Positions 1 through 6,376 of a stretch of 13,158 nucleotides of DNA are shown here, piece by piece (positions within the stretch are counted from its first letter, which is position 1; every line of letters starts with the position of its first letter). The translations under genes and the position numbers were made by a program. This DNA is from Chloroflexota bacterium (lineage in GTDB: Bacteria; Chloroflexota; Ktedonobacteria; Ktedonobacterales; Ktedonobacteraceae): the NCBI GenBank assembly GCA_005881495.1, contig VBHI01000381.1:1-13158 (forward strand), written 5' to 3'. A model generated the notes under the pieces. It searched no databases, had not been told where the DNA came from, and saw nothing but the letters and a program-made list of their open reading frames with translations.

Positions 1-187
1 AACACAAGTGAACGAGCACTGGCTCGCCGATGAACAGATCTGGCAGCGCATCACCGGCGCCATCCCGATGGGACGAGTAGCAGAGCCTACAGAGGTGGCA
101 GAAACCGTCCTCTGGCTCTGCTCTGACGCGGCGTCGTATCTGACAGGGGTAACATTATCCGTTGATGGAGGTATTGTGGTTGCCTGA
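1..187 (+). CDS. SDR family oxidoreductase, C-terminal part (5' end outside window)
   Basis: An open frame (codons starting at base 2) encodes 61 residues up to TGA at 185-187. It shows the C-terminal signature of classical short-chain dehydrogenases/reductases: an IPMGRVAEPTEVA segment, then CSDAASYLTG and a final SVDGG before the last residues. These elements close the Rossmann fold and the tetramer interface in FabG-like enzymes. The cofactor and catalytic motifs lie upstream of the window, so substrate and NAD/NADP preference cannot be judged. The MFS transporter gene begins 45 bp downstream on the same strand with its own strong ribosome binding site, so the two are probably co-transcribed. 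A dehydrogenase next to an exporter is common, but no pathway can be named from this fragment. Confidence 0.9.
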   Translation, partial: TQVNEHWLADEQIWQRITGAIPMGRVAEPTEVAETVLWLCSDAASYLTGVTLSVDGGIVVA

Positions 188-219
188 GAAGAAACTTTTG
201 CGCGAACCAGTGTCTGACC

Positions 220-225
220 AGGAGG
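220..225 (+). promoter_or_regulatory. Ribosome binding site of the MFS gene
   Basis: AGGAGG lies 7 nt before the ATG at 233. It fixes the translation start of the transporter. Confidence 0.75.
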
Positions 226-232
226 TTTATAG

Positions 233-1474
233 ATGCAAAATGAACGCAGATGGCTGGCTGTGACTGCCATTGGCCTCTCGATTTTTCTCTCAGCTCTGGA
301 TGCGACGATCGTCGCGCTCGCGCTGCCGCCGATCGCGCAGCATTTTCAGCTCTCGGATAGCCAGGTAGCAGTGGTAACCCTGAGCTATACGATCCCCCTC
401 ACCCTGCTCATTCTCCCGTCCGGAGACCTGGCGAGTCGCTTTCGCGCTCTTCCCCTCTTCCTGATCGCCGTCCTGGGCTTCGGACTGGGAAGTATCGCTT
501 GCGGCCTGGCACCGAACTTCGCGCTCTTGCTGGTGGGCCGCGTGGTGCAGGGGTGCTTCGGCGCGTTGATTGCCACGCAAGGCATCGCGGTGGCCGCGGC
601 CGTCGTCGCACCGAGCGAGCGCGGGCGGGCCATGGGTTTTATTGGCGCACTCGCCCCGCTGGGCGGAGTCGCGGGGCCAGGGGTTGGCGGCCTGCTCCTG
701 GCGGGCTTTGGCTGGTCATCCATCTTCTTCGTGAACGTGCCGGTCTGTCTCCTGGCAGCGCTGCTGGGGCTCTTCAGTCTGCGCGGCGTGCGCCTGGGAC
801 ACCGAGGGTCGGGCGCCTACCGCCACATGGGAGGATTGCTGCGCCGTCCACCGTTCCTGTGGGGCGTGCTGGCGTTTTTCTGTAGTGTGACGGTTGGCAC
901 CGCGCTCTACTACCTCTTGCCATTTGACATGAACACGGTGCAGCACACTGCCCCATCCCTTGCGGGCCTGATCCTGCTCTGTATGCCACTCGGGATGGGG
1001 GTCATGGGATTTGTGGGGGGCTACTTGACGGACCGCTACGGAGCTAAACCGTTCATCCTGGCAGGCTCCGGCCTACTACTTGTCGGCATGCTCATGCTCT
1101 CATTAATTGTGCAGTCGCCGACGTCCGCACTCGATCTCGCCTGGCGCCTCTTGCTCATCGGCATGGGCATTGGTCTTTTCACCGGGCCCAATCAGACCCT
1201 CGTGATGAGTGTCGGCATGCGGGAAACGATGGGGGCCGCCAGCGCGCTCTCCAACCTGGCAAGCCGGCTTGGATCGGTCTGCGGTCCCCTGGCGTTGGGG
1301 ATCACCTGGACTTTCCTTGCCAGCTTTTCGACCCAGATGCTCGTCGGTGTGCTGATCACCGACGGGTTCGCCGTGCTGAATCTGCTTTTCGCGTGGTTGT
1401 CCATTCAAAAGAGATCCCAGAGTTTGGCGGCTCCAGAGACGGCTTCTCTGCCCACGCAGTCGCCTTCCGTGTGA
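233..1474 (+). CDS. MFS transporter, drug-efflux (DHA) type
   Basis: This 413-residue, very hydrophobic protein is a major facilitator superfamily secondary transporter of the inner membrane, probably a proton-coupled exporter. The first helix carries the LDATIV motif (D23) typical of EmrB/QacA-like DHA2 pumps. Motif A is seen as GDLASRF (64-70), a motif-B-like arginine in VGRVVQG (R103), and antiporter motif C with GP at 148-149 followed by GG at 152-153, then the DHA2-like segment ending FVNVP at 170. DHA2 pumps usually have 14 helices and about 450-520 residues. Here the region after FVNVP is short and about 12 helices fit, so it is either a shortened DHA2 member or a DHA1-like protein with a DHA2-like N half. 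The C-terminal 20 residues are polar and probably cytoplasmic. Substrate is unknown. It probably shares a transcript with the upstream SDR. Confidence 0.9.
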   Translation: MQNERRWLAVTAIGLSIFLSALDATIVALALPPIAQHFQLSDSQVAVVTLSYTIPLTLLILPSGDLASRFRALPLFLIAVLGFGLGSIACGLAPNFALLLVGRVVQGCFGALIATQGIAVAAAVVAPSERGRAMGFIGALAPLGGVAGPGVGGLLLAGFGWSSIFFVNVPVCLLAALLGLFSLRGVRLGHRGSGAYRHMGGLLRRPPFLWGVLAFFCSVTVGTALYYLLPFDMNTVQHTAPSLAGLILLCMPLGMGVMGFVGGYLTDRYGAKPFILAGSGLLLVGMLMLSLIVQSPTSALDLAWRLLLIGMGIGLFTGPNQTLVMSVGMRETMGAASALSNLASRLGSVCGPLALGITWTFLASFSTQMLVGVLITDGFAVLNLLFAWLSIQKRSQSLAAPETASLPTQSPSV

Positions 1475-1596
1475 GCGCGGTGAGCGGAGCTACGACATTG
1501 CGACCCTGGTACGAGGTCATTCCGCTCTCCTTCTATCTCTCTTGATCGCTTCATTTCACTCACCTCATAGGTAAGCTGCGAGCGAGATGTCAGCAT
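1405..1596 (-). CDS. Short ORF with strong RBS; possible truncated third gene of the cupredoxin operon
   Basis: Directly after the cupredoxin stop codon, an ATG at 1596 follows AAGGAGGT (1603-1610 on the minus strand) at a 6-nt spacing, one of the best translation signals in the window. The frame gives 63 residues starting MLTSRSQLTYEVSEMKRS. It is hydrophilic, and the latter part looks non-native because it reads antisense through the last 70 bases of the MFS gene. I do not recognise the first 30 residues. Two readings are possible. It may be the 5' stump of a third operon gene whose remainder was lost when the SDR-MFS block was joined here. Or it may be a chance ORF behind an SD-like purine run. 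The signal is real; the product is doubtful. Confidence 0.35.
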   Translation of the reverse strand: MLTSRSQLTYEVSEMKRSREIEGERNDLVPGSQCRSSAHRAHTEGDCVGREAVSGAAKLWDLF

Positions 1597-1602
1597 GAGA
1601 CG

Positions 1603-1610
1603 ACCTCCTT
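1603..1610 (-). promoter_or_regulatory. Shine-Dalgarno sequence of the short ORF
   Basis: AAGGAGGT on the minus strand, 6 nt ahead of the ATG at 1596 and just after the cupredoxin stop. Confidence 0.5.
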
Positions 1611-1617
1611 TCTTCTT

Positions 1618-2016
1618 TCATTGCACCACGACGGTCAGGTTCATACCGGAGTGGACGGTACAGTAGAGATGGAATGTTCCGGTAGTGGTGAAGGGGCCTA
1701 TGGTGTCTTGACTGAAGCCGTTGATCTGCACGTCTTTGACCTCCGGTGCGCCAGGCTCTCTAGCCGGTTTCGCCGTACCATTTTCCCATGTTCCGTTCGC
1801 AATGGTGTGGGGGATCAGCGTATCACCAATCAGTGCGATACTCTCCCCCTTTTTGATGTCGATGGATGACGAGACAAAATTCGTCGTGTTCATATGCACC
1901 TGGTTCGGTGCTGATCTGGTATCGGCGCTGGTCGCGCTATCGGCGCTACAGGCGGCCAGGATCAAAGTCATCACACTGCATAGGAGGAGCAGGATGACAA
2001 ACAGTTTTTTCGACAT
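1618..2016 (-). CDS. Cupredoxin-domain (plastocyanin-like) lipoprotein
   Basis: A 132-residue exported protein. Residues 1-22 are a lipoprotein signal peptide with a hydrophobic core and lipobox LAAC ending at C23, so the mature protein should be lipid-anchored on the outer face of the membrane. A Ser/Thr/Asp-rich linker (24-40) leads into a small beta-sandwich. Type-1 copper ligands are visible: H70 in PHTI near the start, then C119, H122 and M125 in YCTVHSGM at the C-terminus, the order seen in plastocyanin-type cupredoxins. It is therefore likely to bind one copper ion and act as an electron carrier or copper-binding protein; the partner is unknown. A purine-rich AAGGAA run precedes the ATG. 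The gene begins 21 nt after the stop of the four-helix membrane protein gene, so the two are almost certainly co-transcribed. Confidence 0.9.
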   Translation of the reverse strand: MSKKLFVILLLLCSVMTLILAACSADSATSADTRSAPNQVHMNTTNFVSSSIDIKKGESIALIGDTLIPHTIANGTWENGTAKPAREPGAPEVKDVQINGFSQDTIGPFTTTGTFHLYCTVHSGMNLTVVVQ

Positions 2017-2037
2017 GGTCTGTGTTCCTTCTTTTAT

Positions 2038-2454
2038 TTAGTCTTCTTTCACTTGTACTAAGACATGCTCAGGTGGAGCACCTTTGGCAGTCACCTGCTT
2101 GAGACGTAGGTAGCGCGTACTGAGTATCCCTGCTAACGCGAGTGCGCCAAGGCCCACCAGCAGGTGAGCCGTCTGGATCAGCCAGTGCATGCTACCCACC
2201 AGCAACGTTGCCTGCGTCAATCCAAAGGCAGGAACGATGAGCGTATAGACTATCCCAATAGCTCCAAGCAGCCTCAATCCTCTGGTGAACACTCCCACGA
2301 TCCCAAGGATCAGAAGAGAGAGGGCCACGATGAGGCCAAACAACATGTGTAAACTTATGAAGTCAATCTGGGCAATCCAGAATAACAGTCCAAGGGTCAG
2401 TGCTCCCAGGCCAGCAACACCTGCTATCACTCGTATAATACGTACTGCAATCAT
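2038..2454 (-). CDS. Four-helix integral membrane protein of unknown function, upstream of cupredoxin
   Basis: I place the start at the ATG at 2454 because AGGAGG (2462-2467, minus strand) sits 7 nt ahead of it; the longer reading from 2478 would put this ribosome site inside the gene. The 138-residue protein has four hydrophobic segments at about 8-28, 35-55, 62-83 and 90-110, then a basic and polar cytoplasmic-type tail ending VKED. Histidines lie near or in helices: H36 at the start of helix 2, and H90 and H97 in helix 4, seven residues apart. Such placement can bind heme or copper, but no cytochrome signature is complete. I do not recognise the family. Its tight coupling with the cupredoxin gene suggests a membrane partner in copper handling or electron transfer, which is inference. 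Confidence 0.8.
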   Translation of the reverse strand: MIAVRIIRVIAGVAGLGALTLGLLFWIAQIDFISLHMLFGLIVALSLLILGIVGVFTRGLRLLGAIGIVYTLIVPAFGLTQATLLVGSMHWLIQTAHLLVGLGALALAGILSTRYLRLKQVTAKGAPPEHVLVQVKED

Positions 2455-2461
2455 GAGAAAA

Positions 2462-2467
2462 CCTCCT
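2462..2467 (-). promoter_or_regulatory. Ribosome binding site deciding the start of the four-helix protein
   Basis: AGGAGG on the minus strand, 7 nt before ATG at 2454. It argues against the upstream in-frame start at 2478. Confidence 0.75.
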
Positions 2468-2655
2468 GTCTCGCACATCTGCTATTGCTGTTCTGGCATG
2501 TTAGTCATGGCCAGCTACTTGAGAATCTACTGTATTGGGCCTGCTGACACATCGGCAAAGCAACGTATTGGAGTTGCCTATCTTTGAGTGACGGGGGTGA
2601 TGGGAAACGCCTCACGCTGAAGTCCTACCTAGGCAAGTGTGTATACATTACCAGG

Positions 2656-2690
2656 GTTGAGATGCTTCGCTGCGCTCAGCATGACAGTTC
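2656..2690. repeat. Dispersed 35-bp repeat, copy 1
   Basis: This 35-bp stretch is identical to 2731-2765. It contains ATGCT near one end and AGCAT near the other (5-bp inverted) around TCGCTGCGCTC. On the minus strand it reads TGTCATGCTGAGCGCAGCGA, a layout that recalls REP-like intergenic repeats common in several bacterial genomes (recall, not searched). Downstream bases AAGGA-AGTG are also shared with the second copy. Confidence 0.85.
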
Positions 2691-2730
2691 AAGGATAGTG
2701 GTGTAGGTCGGCGCTGACGTGATCACCGAA

Positions 2731-2765
2731 GTTGAGATGCTTCGCTGCGCTCAGCATGACAGTTC
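2731..2765. repeat. Dispersed 35-bp repeat, copy 2
   Basis: Perfect copy of 2656-2690 in the same orientation, starting 75 bp later. It differs from copy 1 only after its end, where extra 11-bp units are inserted before the shared AAGGA-AGTG downstream bases. Confidence 0.85.
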
Positions 2766-2792
2766 CATGGCAGTTCCATGACAGTTCAAGGA
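2760..2792. repeat. 11-bp tandem repeat, about three units
   Basis: Units are CAGTTCCATGG (2760-2770), CAGTTCCATGA (2771-2781) and a diverged CAGTTCAAGGA (2782-2792). The expansion lies at the edge of the second 35-bp repeat and is missing from the first, so it looks like slipped-strand growth. Confidence 0.75.
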
Positions 2793-2925
2793 GAGTGCTG
2801 CCGTGTTATCACATCGCGCTAATACATTGAGGCTGAGATACATCCATAAGAGGAATTGATGACCCAGCCTCCAATAGACGTACACAGGTCTTACACAATC
2901 ACGGCTAGATCTGCGCCCGAGTATA

Positions 2926-3738
2926 CTAAATGAGATGCTGTTCGATGGCAAAGTGAGTCGCGGCATTGCGTGAGGTAATGTTTAGTTTACTGTAGATGGA
3001 GCGAAGATGGGCATTGACGGTGCGCGGGCTGATAACCAGGGCTTCAGCGACCTGGGCATCGCTCAGTCCTCGTGCCACCAGCCGGAGCACCTCGATCTCA
3101 CGCCCGGTGAGGCCGTAGGGATAAGTTGGCGATAGGCGCTTTTGCCTGTTCGACCTGGCCTGCGTACGAGTTGGGCCGGGGATCATTGGCTGTCCTTGTG
3201 CTGCGATGGTCTGCTCAGACGTCATTGGCTGTCTTTGTGCTGCGATAGCTTGCTCCGGCGTCATCGTCCGCCCCTCATCCCAGGCCTGGGCAAAGGCCTG
3301 TTCTCCGAGTTCGGCGCGGACTGCGGCTCTCAGACGCTCATAGTCAGCATGCTCGCCAAGCATGGTAAAGAGGGTGAAGAGATCGAATGGCCGCAAGCTT
3401 TGTGTCGCACCACCGAGCGTTCCGGCGGCTCCCCAGAGCTGCGCTGCCCACACGGTCTCTCCTCGACGTGCGACTATGCCTCCCCACTCCTGTAGACAGA
3501 GGGCCATACTTTCCTGGTCGTCCATCTGCCGGAAGAGTGCGATACTTCTCTCGCACAAGGTGCCGGCTTTCGCCCTATCGCCCCGTACAAGGGCGATGCC
3601 TGCCAACCTGGAAAGGACCTGGGCGATGTTCGGTTGCAACCACAATGCTTCAAATACGGCCAAGCTCTCTTCGAGCCAGGACTGTGCTCTGGTCAGTTCA
3701 CCCTGAGCCAGCGCAAACCGTCCTAACAGATACAGCAA
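2926..3738 (-). CDS. C-terminal part of the LuxR/STAND regulator (TPRs and LuxR HTH)
   Basis: The frame is open from at least 3887 and has a TTG at 3738, but it has no convincing ribosome site, so it probably is not translated alone. From that TTG there are 270 residues: TPR-like helices (1-110) including LWGAAGTL (101-108), and the block LGEQAFAQAWDEGRTMTPEQAI (144-165, written in part) that recalls the conserved C-terminal region of these regulators. Then comes a 13-residue duplication (159-184), a basic linker, and a LuxR/GerE helix-turn-helix at 210-256: LTGREIEVLRLVARGLSD, VAEALVISPRTVNAHLRSIY, KLNI. All residues expected in this DNA-binding domain are present, so loss of function, if any, is due only to the frame break near 3888. 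Confidence 0.8.
   Translation of the reverse strand: MLYLLGRFALAQGELTRAQSWLEESLAVFEALWLQPNIAQVLSRLAGIALVRGDRAKAGTLCERSIALFRQMDDQESMALCLQEWGGIVARRGETVWAAQLWGAAGTLGGATQSLRPFDLFTLFTMLGEHADYERLRAAVRAELGEQAFAQAWDEGRTMTPEQAIAAQRQPMTSEQTIAAQGQPMIPGPTRTQARSNRQKRLSPTYPYGLTGREIEVLRLVARGLSDAQVAEALVISPRTVNAHLRSIYSKLNITSRNAATHFAIEQHLI
3184..3261 (-). repeat. 39-bp tandem duplication inside the regulator linker
   Basis: Two adjacent 39-bp units (3184-3222 and 3223-3261) each encode 13 residues of the form MT-EQ-IAAQ-QP. The duplication keeps frame and lengthens the linker between the TPR region and the LuxR HTH. Confidence 0.8.
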
Positions 3739-3881
3739 GCAGGCTGAGCCTATCTTGTAATTCGTCCCTCGGGCAAGCTCAAGTCCTTCCTCGACGAGAG
3801 CATAGGCACGCGCAGCGTTGCCCTGAGCAAAGAAGAGCTGCCCCAGATAGAGGAACGACCAGACCAGATCCTCCTTATTGC

Positions 3882-6020
3882 CTAACTCATGGCAGCCATC
3901 CCGAGAAAATGGAGCAAGTAGGCAAGGTTTCTTTTGTCTCCCACGTCTCTGGCGAGCGCACGGCTCTCCTCAAGCAGGAAGCGAACCTCGTCATCATTGC
4001 CGTGCGTCAAGGGAAGCCATCCTAGCCACAGCAGTGATGCCGCCATATCTTGTACCTCCCTCGTCTCCCTGACCGCTCGATACAGCCGCAGGCACTCCTC
4101 ACACAGCACTTCTGCTCGCTCTCCATCGCCCAGGAAAAAGGCCAGCCAGGATGCCCCGCTGAGTGCCCTGATCCGCGTGGGTGCCGGAGCGCTCTCAGTG
4201 TTCGCCAGGGCTCTCTCCAGCCAGGCGAACCCTTCACTCAGAGGTCCACGCACCGCCCAGAAGCGGACCAAAGCTCCTGCTAGCCGCAAGGCTGTCTCTC
4301 TTTTTTGTCCTCCCTCATCACCTCCCGCTTGCTCTACTCCCCAGCTCAGCGCCATGCGCAGGTTGTCATACTCCTGCTCCAGCCGGGCAAACCAGCGCTC
4401 CTGCTCTGCCCCGAACAGGTGAGCTTCAGCCTCCTGCGCAAGACGCAGAAAATACGCTGCATGAACACGACTGGCCTCTTCCATCTCGCCACACGCAGCA
4501 AGGCGCTCCAGGCCATACTCGCGGATCGTCTCCAGCATCAGCAAACGCCGATCGCCCTGCTCGTGACTTTCCTGTTGGGTCTGGAGCAGCAAGTGCTTAT
4601 CGAGCAGTGACGTCACCCCGTCCAGCACGGGTACCTTCTCGCCTCCAAGCGCACCATACACGGCTTCCACCGCCTCCAGGGTGCAGCCGCCGACGAAGAC
4701 CGAGAGGAGGCGAAAGAGCTGCTGTTCCCCCTTCGAGAGCAGCTCGTAGCTCCACGCGATGGTGTCGCGCAGGGTGTGCTGGCGAGCAGGCAGATCTCGC
4801 GGCCCACCCGTCAAGACGGCCAGCCGATGCTCTAACCGCTCCAGCAGTGCTGAGAGGGGCAGCAGCTTGAGACGAGCGGCAGCTAATTCAATCGCCAGGG
4901 CCAACCCATCGAGACGGACACAGATCTCGGCGATGAGCGGAGCATTGTCGGTGGTAAGGTGGAAGGAAGGAACGACCTCCCCTGCCCGCTCGAGGAAGAG
5001 GGCGACCGCTCCATAGCGCGACATGGTCTCGCAGTCAGGCAGATGCTTCGGATCAGGCAGCGCCAACGGGGGCACCGGAAACTCGCGTTCGCCGCGCACA
5101 TGGAGCACCTCACGGCTCGTCACCAGGAGCTTCAGATGCGGGCAGGCGGCGAGCAGTTCCACCAGAAGCGGTGCTGCCGCTACCACCTGCTCGAAGTTGT
5201 CCAACAGTAACAGCAGGTGTTGTTCACGCAGTAACGCTTTCAGCAGCTCCAGTGGCGGTCGGTTGCTGCTGCTTTGCAGGCCGAGTGCCTGTACTACGGT
5301 AGGAAGGACCAGTTCGGCATCATGAATGGGGGCAAGCGAGACGAAACAGACTCCATCTGTGAAGCCACCCTGCACCTCGGTCGCGACCTGGAGCGCCAGG
5401 CGCGTCTTGCCTACGCCTCCGGTGCCGGTGAGGGTGAGTTCGCGCACCTCAGGACGTGAGAGCAGGGTACAGGCCGCAGCGACCTCCCGCTCCCGTCCAA
5501 TGAGCGACGTGAGTGGCAATGGGAGGGTGGAGGAACGTCTGGTCGCGGTCTCGGAGGCTTCCCCGCGTTCGGCCGGGGACCAGGAGGCACCTGTTGAAGA
5601 TTGCAAGAAACGCCCTCTGTCACTCGTGGCCTCCGGCTGTCCCTGCGGAACACGCTGGCCAGGCTCACGCTCGTCTCCATCGACACCGTCGACACTATCC
5701 TGTCCGGCCAGGGTCACTGCCACGGCGTTTAGCCGTTCAAGTGTCAACTCCTCCGATTTGCCGACATAGACCCGGTGGAGCGTTCCTTCGCGCCTGCGGT
5801 AGGCGCGCCAGTACCAGCCACCGCGCTTATTGCTCGCTTGCTCTTTGCGCGCGGTGAAAGTCCCGAATGCACCGCGATAGGCGAAGGTGCGGGCTGTGCT
5901 TAACCAGCCATACCAGGCTGGCGTTCCCACCGGCAGTTGATAGTCTGCCCCGCTCCGTTGATAGAGCAGGGTGTCACCTTGCACAACAGGAAGGGTAGTG
6001 TCCTTGTTCCTCATGCTCAT
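3882..6020 (-). CDS. N-terminal part of the LuxR/STAND regulator (module, ATPase, TPRs)
   Basis: The frame opens at ATG 6065, but a promoter -10 box overlaps that region (6054-6059), so the ATG at 6020 or 6014 (MSMRNKD) is the likely start. Numbering from 6065: a basic, aromatic module at about 34-110 (YWRAYRR, HRVYVGKSEELTLERL), a polar linker 120-180, then a STAND/NB-ARC-like ATPase. Walker A is GTGGVGKT at 214-221. Walker B is the hydrophobic run ending LLLDNFE at D289. A sensor-like KLLVTSR lies at 312-318 and DGLALAIELAA at 386-396, equivalent to the GLPLA motif. A winged-helix-like segment and TPR-like helices follow to 727. The order matches AfsR/MalT-like ATPase regulators. It lacks its own DNA-binding HTH because of the frameshift; the N-terminal module could bind nucleic acid, but this is untested. 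Confidence 0.85.
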   Translation of the reverse strand: MSMRNKDTTLPVVQGDTLLYQRSGADYQLPVGTPAWYGWLSTARTFAYRGAFGTFTARKEQASNKRGGWYWRAYRRREGTLHRVYVGKSEELTLERLNAVAVTLAGQDSVDGVDGDEREPGQRVPQGQPEATSDRGRFLQSSTGASWSPAERGEASETATRRSSTLPLPLTSLIGREREVAAACTLLSRPEVRELTLTGTGGVGKTRLALQVATEVQGGFTDGVCFVSLAPIHDAELVLPTVVQALGLQSSSNRPPLELLKALLREQHLLLLLDNFEQVVAAAPLLVELLAACPHLKLLVTSREVLHVRGEREFPVPPLALPDPKHLPDCETMSRYGAVALFLERAGEVVPSFHLTTDNAPLIAEICVRLDGLALAIELAAARLKLLPLSALLERLEHRLAVLTGGPRDLPARQHTLRDTIAWSYELLSKGEQQLFRLLSVFVGGCTLEAVEAVYGALGGEKVPVLDGVTSLLDKHLLLQTQQESHEQGDRRLLMLETIREYGLERLAACGEMEEASRVHAAYFLRLAQEAEAHLFGAEQERWFARLEQEYDNLRMALSWGVEQAGGDEGGQKRETALRLAGALVRFWAVRGPLSEGFAWLERALANTESAPAPTRIRALSGASWLAFFLGDGERAEVLCEECLRLYRAVRETREVQDMAASLLWLGWLPLTHGNDDEVRFLLEESRALARDVGDKRNLAYLLHFLGMAAMS

Positions 6021-6053
6021 CACCAGTTGTTTCCAACACAGAGGTTCCCAAAC

Positions 6054-6081
6054 AGTATAGCACATGTTCGGGAACTGACGA
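6054..6081 (-). promoter_or_regulatory. Probable sigma70-type promoter of the LuxR/STAND regulator
   Basis: On the minus strand TCGTCA (6081-6076, 4 of 6 to the -35 consensus) is followed after 16 nt by TATACT (6059-6054) with an upstream TGC, making an extended -10. The predicted transcript would begin near 6047, downstream of the ATG at 6065. This supports a translation start at 6020 or 6014. Confidence 0.5.
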
Positions 6082-6174
6082 GTCGCGACCGAAACGCTGT
6101 AGGTGTTTTCCTTTCCAGTGTGTTCGGGGCGTCCGTGGAACGTACGGGTTTTACTATCGAGTCCCTAACAGCCT

Positions 6175-6369
6175 CTAGTGACGTTCTCGAAATCGCTCTC
6201 GCGCTTGTGCAGTATTGAGCTCACCCAGATGGGTCTCCACCAGGCTGAAGGATTCCTCAATGAGTTCATGGAGTTGGTAGACTCCAGCCAGCGGGTCGAT
6301 GCTGACGATGCCAAAGGCTTGTTTGAAACGAGGGGCAAGATTGTGAGGGGCGATGTGCATCTGTCCCAT
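6175..6369 (-). CDS. Small ORF of unknown function after the TenA-like gene
   Basis: From ATG 6369 this encodes 64 residues beginning MGQMHIAPHNLAPRF, mixed hydrophilic with an amphipathic helix-like C half (LHELIEESFSLVETHLGEL). It starts 7 nt after the TenA-like stop codon on the same strand, so it could be translationally coupled, but no good ribosome site is seen. I do not recognise it. It may be a small co-transcribed protein, a remnant of a larger gene, or chance. No signal peptide or membrane helix is present. Confidence 0.35.
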   Translation of the reverse strand: MGQMHIAPHNLAPRFKQAFGIVSIDPLAGVYQLHELIEESFSLVETHLGELNTAQARERFRERH

Positions 6370-6376
6370 CAAGCTA

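Larger units (their letters stand above)
2455..2925. other. 471-bp intergenic region with repeats, no gene
   Basis: No convincing gene is seen. The part nearest 2455 should hold the promoter of the membrane protein/cupredoxin operon. A weak match on the minus strand is TTGCCG (2558-2553) and TACAGT (2534-2529), 18 nt apart, which I would not rely on. The middle holds two identical 35-bp repeats and an 11-bp tandem repeat. I see no clear intrinsic terminator for the LuxR-type gene that ends at 2926. Confidence 0.7.
2926..6020 (-). pseudogene. LuxR-family STAND ATPase transcriptional regulator, frameshifted
   Basis: Two consecutive minus-strand frames together encode one regulator. The N-terminal frame stops at TAG (3884-3882) inside a tetratricopeptide-like region, and the C-terminal frame is already open there and continues the same helical repeats to a LuxR helix-turn-helix. 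Reading ...GMAAM from the first frame and, with one G restored after ATG, ELGNKEDLVWSFLYLGQ from the second gives a seamless protein. The span of 3095 bases plus one is divisible by three, giving about 1031 residues. Order: N-terminal basic module, linker, NB-ARC-like ATPase, TPR-like solenoid, LuxR HTH. Such proteins are single-chain signal-responsive activators in the cytoplasm. The break would separate sensor and ATPase from the DNA-binding domain, so the gene is either inactive or the base is missing through an assembly error. Confidence 0.8.

Noticed and set aside
1482..1527. Inverted repeat GAGCGGA / TCCGCTC after the MFS gene as a terminator
   Set aside because: A 7-bp stem with a 32-nt loop and no T-run; it may be chance.
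2656..2765. Possible CRISPR-like repeat pair
   Set aside because: Only two copies, the spacer is a single 40-bp segment, the repeat recurs elsewhere in truncated form and no cas gene is present.
2751..2966. 71-residue minus-strand ORF in the repeat-rich spacer
   Set aside because: It is made of repeat sequence and overlaps the end of the LuxR-type gene; no ribosome site or protein-like pattern.
3870..3876. AAGGAGG on the minus strand just after the frameshift, as a restart site for the C-terminal part
   Set aside because: No ATG, GTG or TTG in the downstream frame lies at a usable distance; the first in-frame start is the TTG at 3738, far away.
3882..3905. Programmed -1 frameshifting in the LuxR/STAND gene
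   Set aside because: No slippery X-XXY-YYZ heptamer or convincing downstream structure is seen near the stop; a lost G explains the sequence more simply.
3387..4870. Long + strand ORFs (about 212 and 229 residues) across the regulator gene
   Set aside because: They are shadows of the high-GC regulator coding sequence on the other strand, are rich in Arg/Pro/Ser, and have no domain-like pattern.
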